Source: Fermentimonas sp. (GTDB taxonomy: Bacteria > Bacteroidota > Bacteroidia > Bacteroidales > Dysgonomonadaceae). Taken from it: a DNA stretch of 64,000 bases. Below the pieces are notes generated by a model, which saw only the letters and a program-made list of their open reading frames with translations, was not told where the DNA came from and did not search any database. The stretch spans positions 298,593 to 362,592 of the forward strand of contig JADMKP010000010.1 in NCBI GenBank assembly GCA_015478775.1, given 5' to 3'. A program made the translations under genes and the position numbers. Of the stretch, positions 35,713 to 45,616 are shown one piece after another (positions within the stretch are counted from its first letter, which is position 1; every line of letters begins with the position of its first letter).

Positions 35713-35720
35713 TACCTTTG
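35713..35720 (+). promoter_or_regulatory. Candidate -7 element of serS
   Basis: TACCTTTG lies 40 bp before the serS start. The -33 region is only weakly T-rich. Confidence 0.45.
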
Positions 35721-35760
35721 TAGTTCTAATAGGTACATAAAAAAAAGCGTATAAATTTCT

Positions 35761-37032
35761 ATGCTCACACTTAAAGTAATTAACGAAAACACCCAAGAGG
35801 TTATAAAACGTCTGGCCACAAAACGATTTGACGCTAAAGACGTAGTAGATCAAGTAATTGAACTTGATGAAACAAGAAGAAAAAACCAGACCGAATTAGA
35901 TAATATTTTATCTGAGGTTAACTCAATCTCCAAATCTATTGGCTCTCTCATTAAGGAGGGTAAAAATGAAGAAGCTTCTGCGGCTAAACAAAAGGTTTCT
36001 GCTCTTAAAGAATCAGCAAAGCAAACCGAAACCACCCTTAAGGAGTGTGAAGTAATAATAGAGAATATACTGGTTACAATACCCAACCTCCCTCATGAGA
36101 GTGTGCCCGAAGGTAAGGGTGCCGATGATAATATAGTTGACAGCACAGGAGGCGAAATGCCTTCACTACATGAAAATGCTGTTCCTCACTGGGAGCTTGC
36201 TAAAAAATATAACCTCATAGATTTTGAACTGGGAGTAAAAATTACCGGTGCAGGATTTCCTGTCTATAAAGGCAAGGGCGCAAGACTACAGCGTGCTCTT
36301 ATCAACTTTTTCCTTGATAATGCTCGCGATGCCGGCTTTGAAGAGGTGCAACCGCCATATCTTGTCAATAGCGATTCAGGATTTGGAACTGGTCAGCTCC
36401 CCGATAAAGAAGGCCAAATGTATCATGTTGGAATTGACGATTTATACTTGATACCAACAGCCGAAGTTCCGGTTACAAATATGTATCGTGATGTAATACT
36501 CGAAGAGAAAGAACTCCCTGTAAAAAACACTGCATACTCAGCGTGCTTCCGTCGCGAGGCCGGTTCATATGGTAAAGATGTACGAGGATTAAACCGTTTG
36601 CATCAATTCGATAAGGTTGAAATTGTATGTATAGAGAAACCCGAAAACTCGTATGAGCGATTAGACGAGATGGTTAAGTATGTACAAACTCTGGTCGATA
36701 AATTAGAGCTTCCCTGGAGAATACTTCGTTTATGTGGTGGCGACATGAGCTTCACCTCTGCACTTACATTCGATTTTGAAGTATACTCTGCAGCACAAGA
36801 GCGATGGCTTGAGGTAAGCTCCGTATCTAATTTCGAAAGCTATCAGGCAAACAGGCTTAAGTGCCGTTACAGAGACGAAAATCGCAAGACTCAACTCTGC
36901 CACACATTAAATGGTAGTGCACTTGCCTTACCACGTATAATGGCTGCATTGCTTGAAAACAATCAGACAGAAGAAGGAGTTAGAATTCCCCAAGTATTAG
37001 TTCCATACTGTGGTTTTGATATAATTGATTAA
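35761..37032 (+). CDS. serS: Seryl-tRNA synthetase
   Basis: A 423-residue class II enzyme. The N-terminal antiparallel coiled coil that reads the tRNA long arm spans about residues 25-105. The catalytic part shows PTAEVPVTNMYRD, the motif 2 ACFRREAGSYGKDVRGLNRLHQFDKVE (seen in CFRREAGSYGKD) and the motif 3 LNGSALALPRIMAALLENNQ. Length is normal. A hairpin terminator follows. Confidence 0.96.
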   Translation: MLTLKVINENTQEVIKRLATKRFDAKDVVDQVIELDETRRKNQTELDNILSEVNSISKSIGSLIKEGKNEEASAAKQKVSALKESAKQTETTLKECEVIIENILVTIPNLPHESVPEGKGADDNIVDSTGGEMPSLHENAVPHWELAKKYNLIDFELGVKITGAGFPVYKGKGARLQRALINFFLDNARDAGFEEVQPPYLVNSDSGFGTGQLPDKEGQMYHVGIDDLYLIPTAEVPVTNMYRDVILEEKELPVKNTAYSACFRREAGSYGKDVRGLNRLHQFDKVEIVCIEKPENSYERLDEMVKYVQTLVDKLELPWRILRLCGGDMSFTSALTFDFEVYSAAQERWLEVSSVSNFESYQANRLKCRYRDENRKTQLCHTLNGSALALPRIMAALLENNQTEEGVRIPQVLVPYCGFDIID

Positions 37033-37086
37033 TCAATCAACTACAAATATTTAGTATAACTGTTAAAACAGTATATTACAATTATC

Positions 37087-37120
37087 GAGGTAGGTTCTTT
37101 ACAGAATCTACCTCTATTGT
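37087..37120 (+). terminator. Terminator after serS
   Basis: A 12-bp stem (GAGGTAGGTTCT and AGAATCTACCTC, one G-T pair) with a 4-base loop, followed by a T-rich run. Confidence 0.85.
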
Positions 37121-37185
37121 TTTTGGACTGTATCGTTGACTTACTTCGTCCGAATTTCATTTTGTCAATCTCTTTACATTGTTCT

Positions 37186-37237
37186 TACATTCTCCTTATC
37201 TTTCTCGTAATTAAACGAGCATGGTAAGAAGGATGTA
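37186..37237. repeat. Long imperfect inverted repeat in the serS-cinA gap
   Basis: Two 23-base arms around the loop AATTAA can form 18 Watson-Crick and 2 G-T pairs, with weaker complementarity extending outward. It sits after the serS terminator and about 80 bp beyond the cinA stop on the other strand. There is no T-run, so it is not a standard terminator. Confidence 0.55.
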
Positions 37238-37315
37238 CGAACGAGGTAAGCAGAAAATAAGAAAATTATTGGGTCTCTCCACTGAGTTTTTCCAATGTTA
37301 CATCGTTCAAAGCTT

Positions 37316-38545
37316 CTACTTTCCAATCATTTTTATCAGTTGAAGTATTGCCAGATTAGCTGTTCTTTCGATGTTATATTCTCTGTTTAGCCCCAAGTGG
37401 TGTTTTTGGAATAATAAATCATCGTTATACTTGGTAGCAATCCAAACTGTGCCAACAGGTTGATCTTTTGTGCCACCATCAGGGCCCATGTATCCCGAAA
37501 CGGCAATACTGCAATTGGTATTTAAAGTTTTACTTACATTAATGACCATCTGCTCTACCACTTCTTTACTTACTACACCATGCAACTCAATGGTATTCTT
37601 ATCTACATTTAATAGCTGTTCTTTTACAGAATTTGCATATGAAACAATACTCCCTATAAAGAATTTTGAGGCATTGGGCACTACTGTGATTTTATGAGCT
37701 ATATGGCCTCCGGTACAACTTTCGGCAGTTGATAGAGTTAATTTTTTCTTTTGAAGTTTATCGCTCAAAAGTTCTTCCGGCAATTTAGTGCCTTTAGATA
37801 TGTAATACGATTTTACTATCTTTTTGAGATTTCGCATTAGCTGTTTCAATTCTTCAATATGCTCATGGCCCCAAACGGATAGTCTTAAACTTATATAACC
37901 CAACGAGGGGAGATAGGCTAGCGAATAGCCAGATGGTAAAAGAAGCTCGAAATCTGCGAGTTTTGAGGCTAAGTCAGATTCGGTTATGCCTGTTACGATG
38001 CATGAGCGACTAATATATTCTGTTACATGAAAACGCTTTATTAGCAGCGGAATAACATCTTTATACATTGCAGTTTGCATTTCATATGGTACTCCTGGCA
38101 ATGAGACTAGTGTTTTATCTTCTTTCTCGAACCAGAGGATGGGAGCTGTTCCTTCACTGTTTTGAATTACATTGCTGCTTGCAGGAACATATGCCTGATT
38201 ATAGGTTAGTTTATTTAATAGAAGATTGCGTTTTAAGAAGATTGACTCGATATTTTGCAGAACTTCATCATTCAACTCAAGTGCGGTATGAAAGTAGCTG
38301 CAAAGAGTATGCTTGGTTATATCATCATTAGTGGGTCCAATACCCCCGGTAAGCAATAAGATATCGGCTCTTTCAAAGGCTATATCAATTGCTTTAATAA
38401 TATTTTCTGAGCAATCACCTACAGATGATATTGCTACAACCTCAAAACCGTGACGGGTGATTTGGTGAGCAATCCATGTGGAATTGGTATCTGTGACCTG
38501 CCCGATAAGTAGTTCATCTCCTATGGTAATAATTTCTACCTTCAT
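37316..38545 (-). CDS. cinA: CinA family nicotinamide-nucleotide amidohydrolase / COG1058 protein
   Basis: A 409-residue two-domain CinA. The N-terminal COG1058 (MoCF-like) domain begins VEIITIGDELLIGQVTDTNS and contains LLTGGIGPTNDDIT. The C-terminal PncC deamidase-like domain (about 255-409) has STAESCTGGHIAHKIT with the catalytic Ser region and SGYMGPDGGTKDQPVGTVWIA. Members recycle pyridine nucleotides by deamidating NMN. Length is normal. It converges on serS. Confidence 0.93.
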   Translation of the reverse strand: MKVEIITIGDELLIGQVTDTNSTWIAHQITRHGFEVVAISSVGDCSENIIKAIDIAFERADILLLTGGIGPTNDDITKHTLCSYFHTALELNDEVLQNIESIFLKRNLLLNKLTYNQAYVPASSNVIQNSEGTAPILWFEKEDKTLVSLPGVPYEMQTAMYKDVIPLLIKRFHVTEYISRSCIVTGITESDLASKLADFELLLPSGYSLAYLPSLGYISLRLSVWGHEHIEELKQLMRNLKKIVKSYYISKGTKLPEELLSDKLQKKKLTLSTAESCTGGHIAHKITVVPNASKFFIGSIVSYANSVKEQLLNVDKNTIELHGVVSKEVVEQMVINVSKTLNTNCSIAVSGYMGPDGGTKDQPVGTVWIATKYNDDLLFQKHHLGLNREYNIERTANLAILQLIKMIGK

Positions 38546-38668
38546 ATAAACTGCTTTTTATTTAAGTGTAATTACAAAGTAACTAGTTAATTTTGATATT
38601 AAAGAGACATATATTCATTTTAGTGTTAAAAAACAGTACAATAATTTTTTTAGTCTGAGAGATTGTCT

Positions 38669-38676
38669 TATCTTTG
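38669..38676 (+). promoter_or_regulatory. Candidate -7 element of the L31 gene
   Basis: TATCTTTG, 37 bp before the rpmE2 start, preceded by a T-run at the -33 position rather than TTTG. An AGAGG ribosome-binding-like site lies between it and the ATG. Confidence 0.55.
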
Positions 38677-38713
38677 CCCCTCGAAATTTGCCAATAATAA
38701 AAAGAGGTATATA

Positions 38714-38971
38714 ATGAAAAAAGAGATTCATCCCGAAAATTATCGCCCGGTAGTTTTTAAAGATATGTCTAACGAAGAGATATTTATATCTCGTTCTACA
38801 GTAAACGCTAGAGAAACTATTGAAATTGATGGTGTAACTTACCCATTAGTTAAACTTGAGATTACAAGTACATCTCATCCATTTTACACTGGTAAACAAA
38901 AACTAGTGGATACAGCCGGACGTGTAGACAAGTTTATGAGTCGTTACGGAAATCGTAATAAGAATAAATAA
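38714..38971 (+). CDS. rpmE2: 50S ribosomal protein L31 type B
   Basis: An 85-residue bL31 of the type lacking the zinc-binding cysteines. [20 protein letters not shown], the [15 protein letters not shown] region and [22 protein letters not shown] (here [11 protein letters not shown]) are characteristic. The ATG giving MKKEIHP is the conserved start. It is monocistronic and ended by a hairpin. A Cys-free L31 reduces zinc demand of the ribosome. Confidence 0.95.
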   Translation: MKKEIHPENYRPVVFKDMSNEEIFISRSTVNARETIEIDGVTYPLVKLEITSTSHPFYTGKQKLVDTAGRVDKFMSRYGNRNKNK

Positions 38972-38995
38972 ACCGGACAAAAGGTATTTTAATTT

Positions 38996-39030
38996 AGCGG
39001 TGGTCTTTTTAGATCACCGCTATTTGTTAT
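38996..39030 (+). terminator. Terminator after rpmE2
   Basis: An 11-bp stem (AGCGGTGGTCT and AGATCACCGCT, one G-T pair) with a 4-base loop and a short T-rich tail. Confidence 0.8.
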
Positions 39031-39150
39031 GTGCAATTTATGAATTTAGAGCAAATTTGACTATTTTTGTATTCCTAAGACTTTAAATTCAATAATTAGA
39101 ATATAATGAGTTGTGAAGTCTAGATCTTTTTTAAAGAGTATAAGGGAAAA

Positions 39151-40407
39151 ATGAAAAAATATATCCTCAAGATAGTACCTCTGATTCTTATATTGTTTTT
39201 ACAAACTGTTAATGCTCAGGTACAACTACATGATAACGCCAGAGTAAGCCTACTCACTGCTTCAGAATGGCATGGTGCAGTTTATGCTTTATTTGGTCAT
39301 ACTGCCATTAGAGTGCTTGACGATTCTTCAGGTGTTGATGCTGTATTTAATTATGGTTACTTCGATTCTTCTCAACCCAATTTCATGTATAATTTTGTAA
39401 GAGGTAAAACCGACTATGTACTTGGCGTTACTACTTTTAATGATTTCATGTATGAATATGAGTATAAGGGGCAGAGTGTAACCGAACAGGTATTGAATTT
39501 AACCACAGCCGAGAAACAGCAACTATTTAATGCCTTATACATAAATTCACTCCCTGAGAATATGCGATATCGTTACAATTATCTTTATGATAACTGTGCA
39601 ACTCGTCCGCGCGATATGATTGAAGAGTATGTTAATGGAACAATAATTTATCCTCCTACAAGTAAAACACAGACTTTTAGAGATCTATTGCATGAATGTA
39701 CGGCTGAACATAAATGGACTAAGTTTGGAATTGATCTTATGGTGGGCAGTACGTCTGATAGGGTTATAGATGTTAGGGAAAAGATGTTTATACCCAGCTA
39801 TCTAATGGGCTCTTTTGAAGGCGCTGTAATGGTAGTTAATGATACATTAAGCTATCCATTGGTAGAAAATACTGAAGTTATATTAGACCTTAATAGTGAG
39901 CGCAATAGCGCACGCGAACAGACTATATTTACACCCTTTGTAACTGCATTCGCATTACTATTGCTTTCAATAATTATTAGTCTGTTGCAATTAGTAAACC
40001 TAAATAAAGTAAGACCGGCAAAAATATATGATACACTGCTGTTTGGTGGAGCAGGCATAGGTAGTTTGGTGTTACTAACACTTATGTTTTTTTCTGAACA
40101 TCCTGCCACAAACCCTAATTGGAATTTTGTTTGGTTAAATACATTTGCTTTGATAGCAGCAGTTTTATTTTGGGTAAAATCGGCTAAGAAGATCGTTTAT
40201 TTCTACCATTTCATTAACTTTGCGGTTATAACTCTTTTTATACTGTTATGGTGGTTAATACCACAGCAGCTTCCTATTGCAACCATACCTTTTTCGTTAA
40301 GTTTAATGGTGAGATCGGGCACAAACATATATATGCAAAGGAATAAGAAAATAAAAAATAGTCGTTTCACATCTAGCAAGCATATGAAAGCGGGTTGGGG
40401 ACAGTAA
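39151..40407 (+). CDS. Lnb-type lipoprotein N-acyltransferase candidate (DUF4105)
   Basis: A 418-residue envelope protein: a signal peptide (ending VNAQ), a periplasmic DUF4105 domain, then about five transmembrane helices (roughly 255-405). The domain has the Cys/His features of an NlpC/P60-like acyltransferase: His41 and His50 in EWHGAVYALFGHTAIRV and Cys149 in YLYDNCATRPRD. This architecture matches Lnb of Bacteroides, which N-acylates lipoproteins in place of Lnt. Assignment rests on recalled family resemblance. It is followed closely by a phosphatase-fold gene and secA. Confidence 0.78.
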   Translation: MKKYILKIVPLILILFLQTVNAQVQLHDNARVSLLTASEWHGAVYALFGHTAIRVLDDSSGVDAVFNYGYFDSSQPNFMYNFVRGKTDYVLGVTTFNDFMYEYEYKGQSVTEQVLNLTTAEKQQLFNALYINSLPENMRYRYNYLYDNCATRPRDMIEEYVNGTIIYPPTSKTQTFRDLLHECTAEHKWTKFGIDLMVGSTSDRVIDVREKMFIPSYLMGSFEGAVMVVNDTLSYPLVENTEVILDLNSERNSAREQTIFTPFVTAFALLLLSIIISLLQLVNLNKVRPAKIYDTLLFGGAGIGSLVLLTLMFFSEHPATNPNWNFVWLNTFALIAAVLFWVKSAKKIVYFYHFINFAVITLFILLWWLIPQQLPIATIPFSLSLMVRSGTNIYMQRNKKIKNSRFTSSKHMKAGWGQ

Positions 40408-40428
40408 AAAAGGAATCAATTACACAAA

Positions 40429-42012
40429 ATGATTAGAGTAATATCTTCAATAGTCGCTTTTTTATCAATTACAGCGCTCTATTCACAAAACACCTCAGGA
40501 GAGGTGCCAAAGCTGGTTGTTGGAATAACAATTGATCAGTTGAGAGGCGATTACATCGAGATGTTTAAAGGCACATTCGGCAATAAAGGTTTCAACCGTC
40601 TGTTAAACAATGGCCTGGTATACAATAATGTTAATTACGATTTTCCTGATCTGGACCGTGCATCAACTATTGCAACCATTTTTACGGGTGCTAATCCTTC
40701 TTATCATGGTATCACCGCTGATAAGAAATATTTAATAAACCAAAACCTAGAAGTATCTTCATTTATAGATGATAACTTTATGGGTAACTTTACTAATGAA
40801 AAATTATCTCCACTTGCATTAAGGGTTTCTACAATTGCAGATGAACTTAAGATTGCATCAGGTGGACAGTCGGATATCTTTGCTTTTGCACCCGATGCAT
40901 CTCAGGCACTGGCCTCTGGTGGACATGCAGCAAGCGGAGCGTATTGGATTGAAGATGTTGATGCAAAATGGGCTACTACAACTTTTTATAAAACCCGACA
41001 TCCAGTTATAGATCAGCACAATCGTGGCCAACAAGCACTAACATATACTATAAACAGTGTATCTTGGAAACCTGCTTTAAGTATTGATAAGTATAATGCA
41101 TTCCCTTACACTAAAAACAGATATAATTTTCAACATTTTTTTGTAAATACCAAAAAAGATAATGTTAGGAAGTTTAAGGAATCGCCTTTAGTAAATAAAG
41201 AGGTTAACGACATTGCCATAAAGGTATTGGAGACGAATTCGCTGGGTACTCGCATGAATCCCGACTTTCTGGCTCTTACCTTTTATGCAGGTAATTATTC
41301 GGATGCCCTTGATAAAAATTACTCTGTAGAAATTCAGGATACATATTATAGACTTGATAATGAGTTGGCGCGTTTGTTAGATGCAATTGATGGTGCAGTT
41401 GGATTGGAAAACACACTTATATTTATTGTATCTACCGGATATTTTGTTGAGCATGAGGTAATACCTGAAGGAATGGTAACATCAGGCGGAATATTTTATC
41501 CAGATAGAAGTCAGGCCTTACTTAATATGTACTTAATGGCTACATATGGAAGGCAACAGTGGATTAAGAAATATTATAACAGTCAGTTCTTTTTCGACCA
41601 TAAGCTGCTGGAGGATAATAAAATTGACCTAGGCGAGTTTCAAAGTACAGCAGCAGAATTTCTTGTTCAGTCGGCAGGTATTCAAGATGTGATTACTTCA
41701 CATCAAATGCTTCATGGTGCTTATAATAACACTGTTCAATACTATAGAAATGGTTACTTTAAAGGTGTATCGGGAGATCTTTTTCTAGAGCTTCAACCCG
41801 GATGGAATATAAAAGAACCAGAAAGCAACAATACACAACGGGTAAATAATAATGCAATTGCTTCACCAGTGATATTTTTTGGTAAAGGTGTTGTGCCTCA
41901 AAAAATTAATCGTACTATAAACGCAACTGATATAGCACCCAGTGTTTCTTACAGACTCCGTATTCGTGCACCCAATGCCGCCAATGGAGAGATACTTAAG
42001 GAATTGTTTTAA
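40429..42012 (+). CDS. Alkaline phosphatase-superfamily protein, probably catalytically inactive
   Basis: A 527-residue exported protein of the PafA/type I phosphodiesterase fold: signal peptide to about residue 20, then LVVGITIDQLRGDYIEMF with a conserved Asp36, SPLALRVSTIADELK, and AASGAYWIED. The active site looks dismantled. The nucleophile position of PTxTAPGHASIYTG is DRASTIATIFTG (Arg77 for Thr), the KDR triplet is replaced by PDA, the DxxGH metal site by a sequence around GNYSDALDKN, the ADHG site by STGYF, and no C-terminal metal His is seen. It likely has a binding or structural role. It lies 21 bp after the Lnb candidate. Confidence 0.8.
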   Translation: MIRVISSIVAFLSITALYSQNTSGEVPKLVVGITIDQLRGDYIEMFKGTFGNKGFNRLLNNGLVYNNVNYDFPDLDRASTIATIFTGANPSYHGITADKKYLINQNLEVSSFIDDNFMGNFTNEKLSPLALRVSTIADELKIASGGQSDIFAFAPDASQALASGGHAASGAYWIEDVDAKWATTTFYKTRHPVIDQHNRGQQALTYTINSVSWKPALSIDKYNAFPYTKNRYNFQHFFVNTKKDNVRKFKESPLVNKEVNDIAIKVLETNSLGTRMNPDFLALTFYAGNYSDALDKNYSVEIQDTYYRLDNELARLLDAIDGAVGLENTLIFIVSTGYFVEHEVIPEGMVTSGGIFYPDRSQALLNMYLMATYGRQQWIKKYYNSQFFFDHKLLEDNKIDLGEFQSTAAEFLVQSAGIQDVITSHQMLHGAYNNTVQYYRNGYFKGVSGDLFLELQPGWNIKEPESNNTQRVNNNAIASPVIFFGKGVVPQKINRTINATDIAPSVSYRLRIRAPNAANGEILKELF

Positions 42013-42138
42013 GTAAAAGAGACAAAAAATATTCTATATAATATTTATGATTTTAGTCTTAAAGATGTTAGACTTACATCTCTCTATTTATTAGGTAGAA
42101 CTGAAAATAACAACGGAAAAAAATATAATTATATAACA

Positions 42139-45100
42139 ATGGCATTTAATAATATAATATCAAAATTATTTGGCAATAAGGCTCAACGAGATCTGAAAGA
42201 GGTTAATCCAACCGTTAAGAATGTTAAGGAGGCTTATGTCGAGATTGAAAAACTATCGAATGATGAACTTCGAAATAGAACTAAAGAACTGGAAAAACAG
42301 ATTTCTGAGTATGTTTCTAATGAGAAGGATCAGATTGCTCAGTTAAAAGCTGGTATGGAGAACATTGAGCTTAACGAAAGAGAGGCTATTTGGACTCAGA
42401 TTGACAAGCTTGAGAAAGATATTACTGAGAAATATGAAAAGATTCTAGATGAATTACTGCCTGTTGCTTTCTCTATTATGAAGGAGACTGCACACAGATT
42501 CACTGAGAATGAAGAGGTTGTGGTTACTGCTACTGATTTCGACAGGGATTTGGCGGCTAAGCATGATTTTGTGAGTATTGAAGGAGAAAAAGCTATCTAT
42601 AAGAAAAGATGGATTGCTGGGGGCACTGAGATAAGCTGGGAGATGATACATTATGATGTGCAGCTTTTTGGTGGTGTTGTGTTGCATAGTGGAAAGATTG
42701 CCGAAATGGCAACTGGTGAGGGTAAGACATTAGTAGCTACACTACCAGTTTTCTTAAATGCTCTGACTCATGAAGGCGTTCATATTGTTACGGTGAATGA
42801 TTATCTGGCAAAACGTGACTCGGAGTGGATGGGACCTATGTATATGTTTCATGGTCTGTCTGTTGACTGTATTGATAAGCATGAGCCAAACTCTGAAGCG
42901 CGACGAAAAGCGTATGAGGCTGATATAACTTTTGGTACTAATAACGAATTTGGGTTTGATTATCTCCGCGATAATATGGCCGTTTCTCCAAAAGATTTGG
43001 TGCAGCGTAAACACAATTATGCAATTGTGGATGAGGTGGACTCTGTTTTGATTGATGATGCTCGTACACCTCTTATTATTTCGGGACCGGTGCCAAAGGG
43101 TGATGAACAGCTTTTTGATCAGTTCCGTCCTCGTGTTGAAATGATTGTTAAAGCTCAACGAGATCTTACAACCAGTTTGCTAGCTGAAGCAAAAACTAAA
43201 CTTGCTTCGTCTGACAATAAGGTTCAGGAGGAAGGAGCACTTTTATTGTTCCGCTCATATAAGGGTATGCCGAAGTATAAGCCGCTTATAAAATATTTGA
43301 GCGAACAGGGCATAAGGGCTGCTATGCTTAAGACTGAAGCCTTTTATATGCAGGAGCAAAGCCGTAATATGCATGTGGCAACAGATCCTCTATATTTTGT
43401 TATTGATGAAAAACAACATAGTATAGATCTTACAGATAAGGGTATTGACTTGCTTACGGGTAATTCTGACGACCCTCAATTTTTTATTTTACCGGATATT
43501 GCTTCTCAACTTTCTGAGTTAGAGAACACCACCTTAAATGACGAAGAGAAAGCAGCTAAGAAAGATGAGCTTCTTCAAAATTATGCAATAAAGTCTGAGC
43601 GTGTTCATACTATAAACCAGCTGCTTAAAGCATATGCGTTATTTGAAAAAGACGATGAGTACGTTGTAATTGACAATAAAGTTAAGATTGTTGACGAGCA
43701 AACGGGTCGTGTTATGGAAGGCAGACGCTATTCCGACGGTCTGCATCAGGCTATTGAAGCAAAGGAAAGAGTGAAGGTGGAAGCTGCAACACAGACGTTT
43801 GCAACAATTACACTTCAGAACTTCTTTAGGATGTATAGTAAGCTTGCAGGTATGACTGGTACTGCCGAAACAGAAGCAGGTGAATTATGGGATATCTATA
43901 AATTGGATGTTGTGGTAATTCCAACAAATAGACCAATTGTGCGCGACGATCAAAACGACCGTATTTACAAAACCAAACGCGAGAAGTATAATGCAGTTAT
44001 TGTTGAGATTGAGAGTTTAGTGGCTAAAGGGCGCCCGGTGCTAGTGGGTACTACATCTGTAGAGATTTCTGAACTGCTGAGCAGGATGCTTAACTTACGT
44101 AAAATTAAGCATAATGTACTTAATGCGAAACTACATCAGAGAGAGGCTGATATTGTTGCAAATGCGGGTCAAAGCGGAGTTGTGACAATAGCAACAAACA
44201 TGGCTGGTAGGGGTACCGACATTAAGCTGCCAGCTGAAGTGAAAAAAGCGGGTGGTTTGGCGATTATTGGTACTGAGCGACATGAATCTCGTCGTGTTGA
44301 CAGACAGCTTCGTGGTAGAGCAGGTAGGCAGGGTGACCCGGGTTCTTCTGTGTTCTTTGTATCACTTGAAGATGACCTCATGAGGTTATTTGCTACTGAA
44401 AAGATAGCTGGTTTGATGGATAGAATGGGATTTGAAGAGGGTGACGTGCTTGAACATAGTATGTTGAGCAAATCTGTTGAACGTGCTCAAAAGAAAGTTG
44501 AAGAGAATAACTTCGGTATTCGTAAGAGACTTCTTGAGTATGATGATGTTATGAACTCTCAGCGTGAAGTTATCTATAAACGTCGCAAGCACGCACTTAT
44601 GGGTGAACGTATAGATAATGACGTTGCAAACATGATATCTGAAACATCAAAAAATATTGTGGAAACAAACGAGGATGATTATGAAAATATGAAACTCGAA
44701 CTACTACGTGTTATGGCATTTGAAATCCCTTTCAAAGAAGGGGATATGAAAAATATGCGTACTAACGAGATGATTGATGCTGTAAAAGATAAAGCATTTG
44801 AAACATTTAAACGTAAAACAGATCGTCTTGCAGAGATAGCTCAACCTGTTATAACTCAGGTTTATGAGAAACAGGGAGCTATGTATGAAAATATTCTGAT
44901 TCCTATTACTGACGGAAAAAGGGTGTATAATATATCATGCAATTTGAAGGAGGCTTATGAAACAGGCTCTAAAACTTTGGTAAGATCTTTTGAGAAATCA
45001 ATTTTACTGCATACTATAGATGAGGACTGGAAAGAACATTTACGTGAGATGGACGATTTGCGCCATTCAGTTCAGACAGCCAGTTATGAGCAAAAAGATC

Positions 45101-45444
45101 CACTTCTGATTTATAAGCTGGAGTCGTTTAACCTCTTTGGAACAATGATTAACGATATAAATTCAAAATCTGTTTCAATATTAATGCGAGGACAAATTCC
45201 TGTGCAGGATCCTTCTACAGTTAGACAAGCTGCTCCTGAACAAAAAACCGATTACAGTAAATACAGAACTCAAAAAGATGAGTTGGGAGGAGTGGCACCA
45301 GGTTCAGGAAGCAATGGCGATTCTAACGCTCAAGAACGTCAGAAGCAGAAACTTGAGCCTATAAGAGTTGAGAAGAAAGTAGGTAGAAATGAACCTTGCC
45401 CTTGTGGAAGTGGCAAAAAGTATAAGAATTGTCACGGACAATAA
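42139..45444 (+). CDS. secA: Preprotein translocase ATPase SecA
   Basis: A 1101-residue SecA, longer than the E. coli protein (901), as usual in Bacteroidota because of insertions in the N-terminal helices and around residues 340-510. Walker A is [14 protein letters not shown] (about 189-202), the DEAD-like box is [14 protein letters not shown], and [13 protein letters not shown] and [12 protein letters not shown] mark the second motor domain. The C-terminus is the zinc-binding [15 protein letters not shown], which binds SecB or ribosomes in other bacteria. A strong terminator follows. Confidence 0.97.
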   Translation: MAFNNIISKLFGNKAQRDLKEVNPTVKNVKEAYVEIEKLSNDELRNRTKELEKQISEYVSNEKDQIAQLKAGMENIELNEREAIWTQIDKLEKDITEKYEKILDELLPVAFSIMKETAHRFTENEEVVVTATDFDRDLAAKHDFVSIEGEKAIYKKRWIAGGTEISWEMIHYDVQLFGGVVLHSGKIAEMATGEGKTLVATLPVFLNALTHEGVHIVTVNDYLAKRDSEWMGPMYMFHGLSVDCIDKHEPNSEARRKAYEADITFGTNNEFGFDYLRDNMAVSPKDLVQRKHNYAIVDEVDSVLIDDARTPLIISGPVPKGDEQLFDQFRPRVEMIVKAQRDLTTSLLAEAKTKLASSDNKVQEEGALLLFRSYKGMPKYKPLIKYLSEQGIRAAMLKTEAFYMQEQSRNMHVATDPLYFVIDEKQHSIDLTDKGIDLLTGNSDDPQFFILPDIASQLSELENTTLNDEEKAAKKDELLQNYAIKSERVHTINQLLKAYALFEKDDEYVVIDNKVKIVDEQTGRVMEGRRYSDGLHQAIEAKERVKVEAATQTFATITLQNFFRMYSKLAGMTGTAETEAGELWDIYKLDVVVIPTNRPIVRDDQNDRIYKTKREKYNAVIVEIESLVAKGRPVLVGTTSVEISELLSRMLNLRKIKHNVLNAKLHQREADIVANAGQSGVVTIATNMAGRGTDIKLPAEVKKAGGLAIIGTERHESRRVDRQLRGRAGRQGDPGSSVFFVSLEDDLMRLFATEKIAGLMDRMGFEEGDVLEHSMLSKSVERAQKKVEENNFGIRKRLLEYDDVMNSQREVIYKRRKHALMGERIDNDVANMISETSKNIVETNEDDYENMKLELLRVMAFEIPFKEGDMKNMRTNEMIDAVKDKAFETFKRKTDRLAEIAQPVITQVYEKQGAMYENILIPITDGKRVYNISCNLKEAYETGSKTLVRSFEKSILLHTIDEDWKEHLREMDDLRHSVQTASYEQKDPLLIYKLESFNLFGTMINDINSKSVSILMRGQIPVQDPSTVRQAAPEQKTDYSKYRTQKDELGGVAPGSGSNGDSNAQERQKQKLEPIRVEKKVGRNEPCPCGSGKKYKNCHGQ

Positions 45445-45462
45445 ATGGTTTGAAAATTTTGG

Positions 45463-45495
45463 AACAGGCACTAAATTAGTGCCTGTTTTTTTTGT
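45463..45495 (+). terminator. Terminator after secA
   Basis: A 10-bp perfect stem (AACAGGCACT and AGTGCCTGTT), 5-base loop and a run of eight Ts. Confidence 0.92.
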
Positions 45496-45616
45496 TAAAA
45501 TGAAAGAAAAGTAGTACTTTAGTCTAATTAAAGCAGGAAAAGCTATGTCCAGCTATCACATTGAATTATAACTACTTACAAAGATAATTTTTCTAAAGAA
45601 AAATCACAATTAAAAT

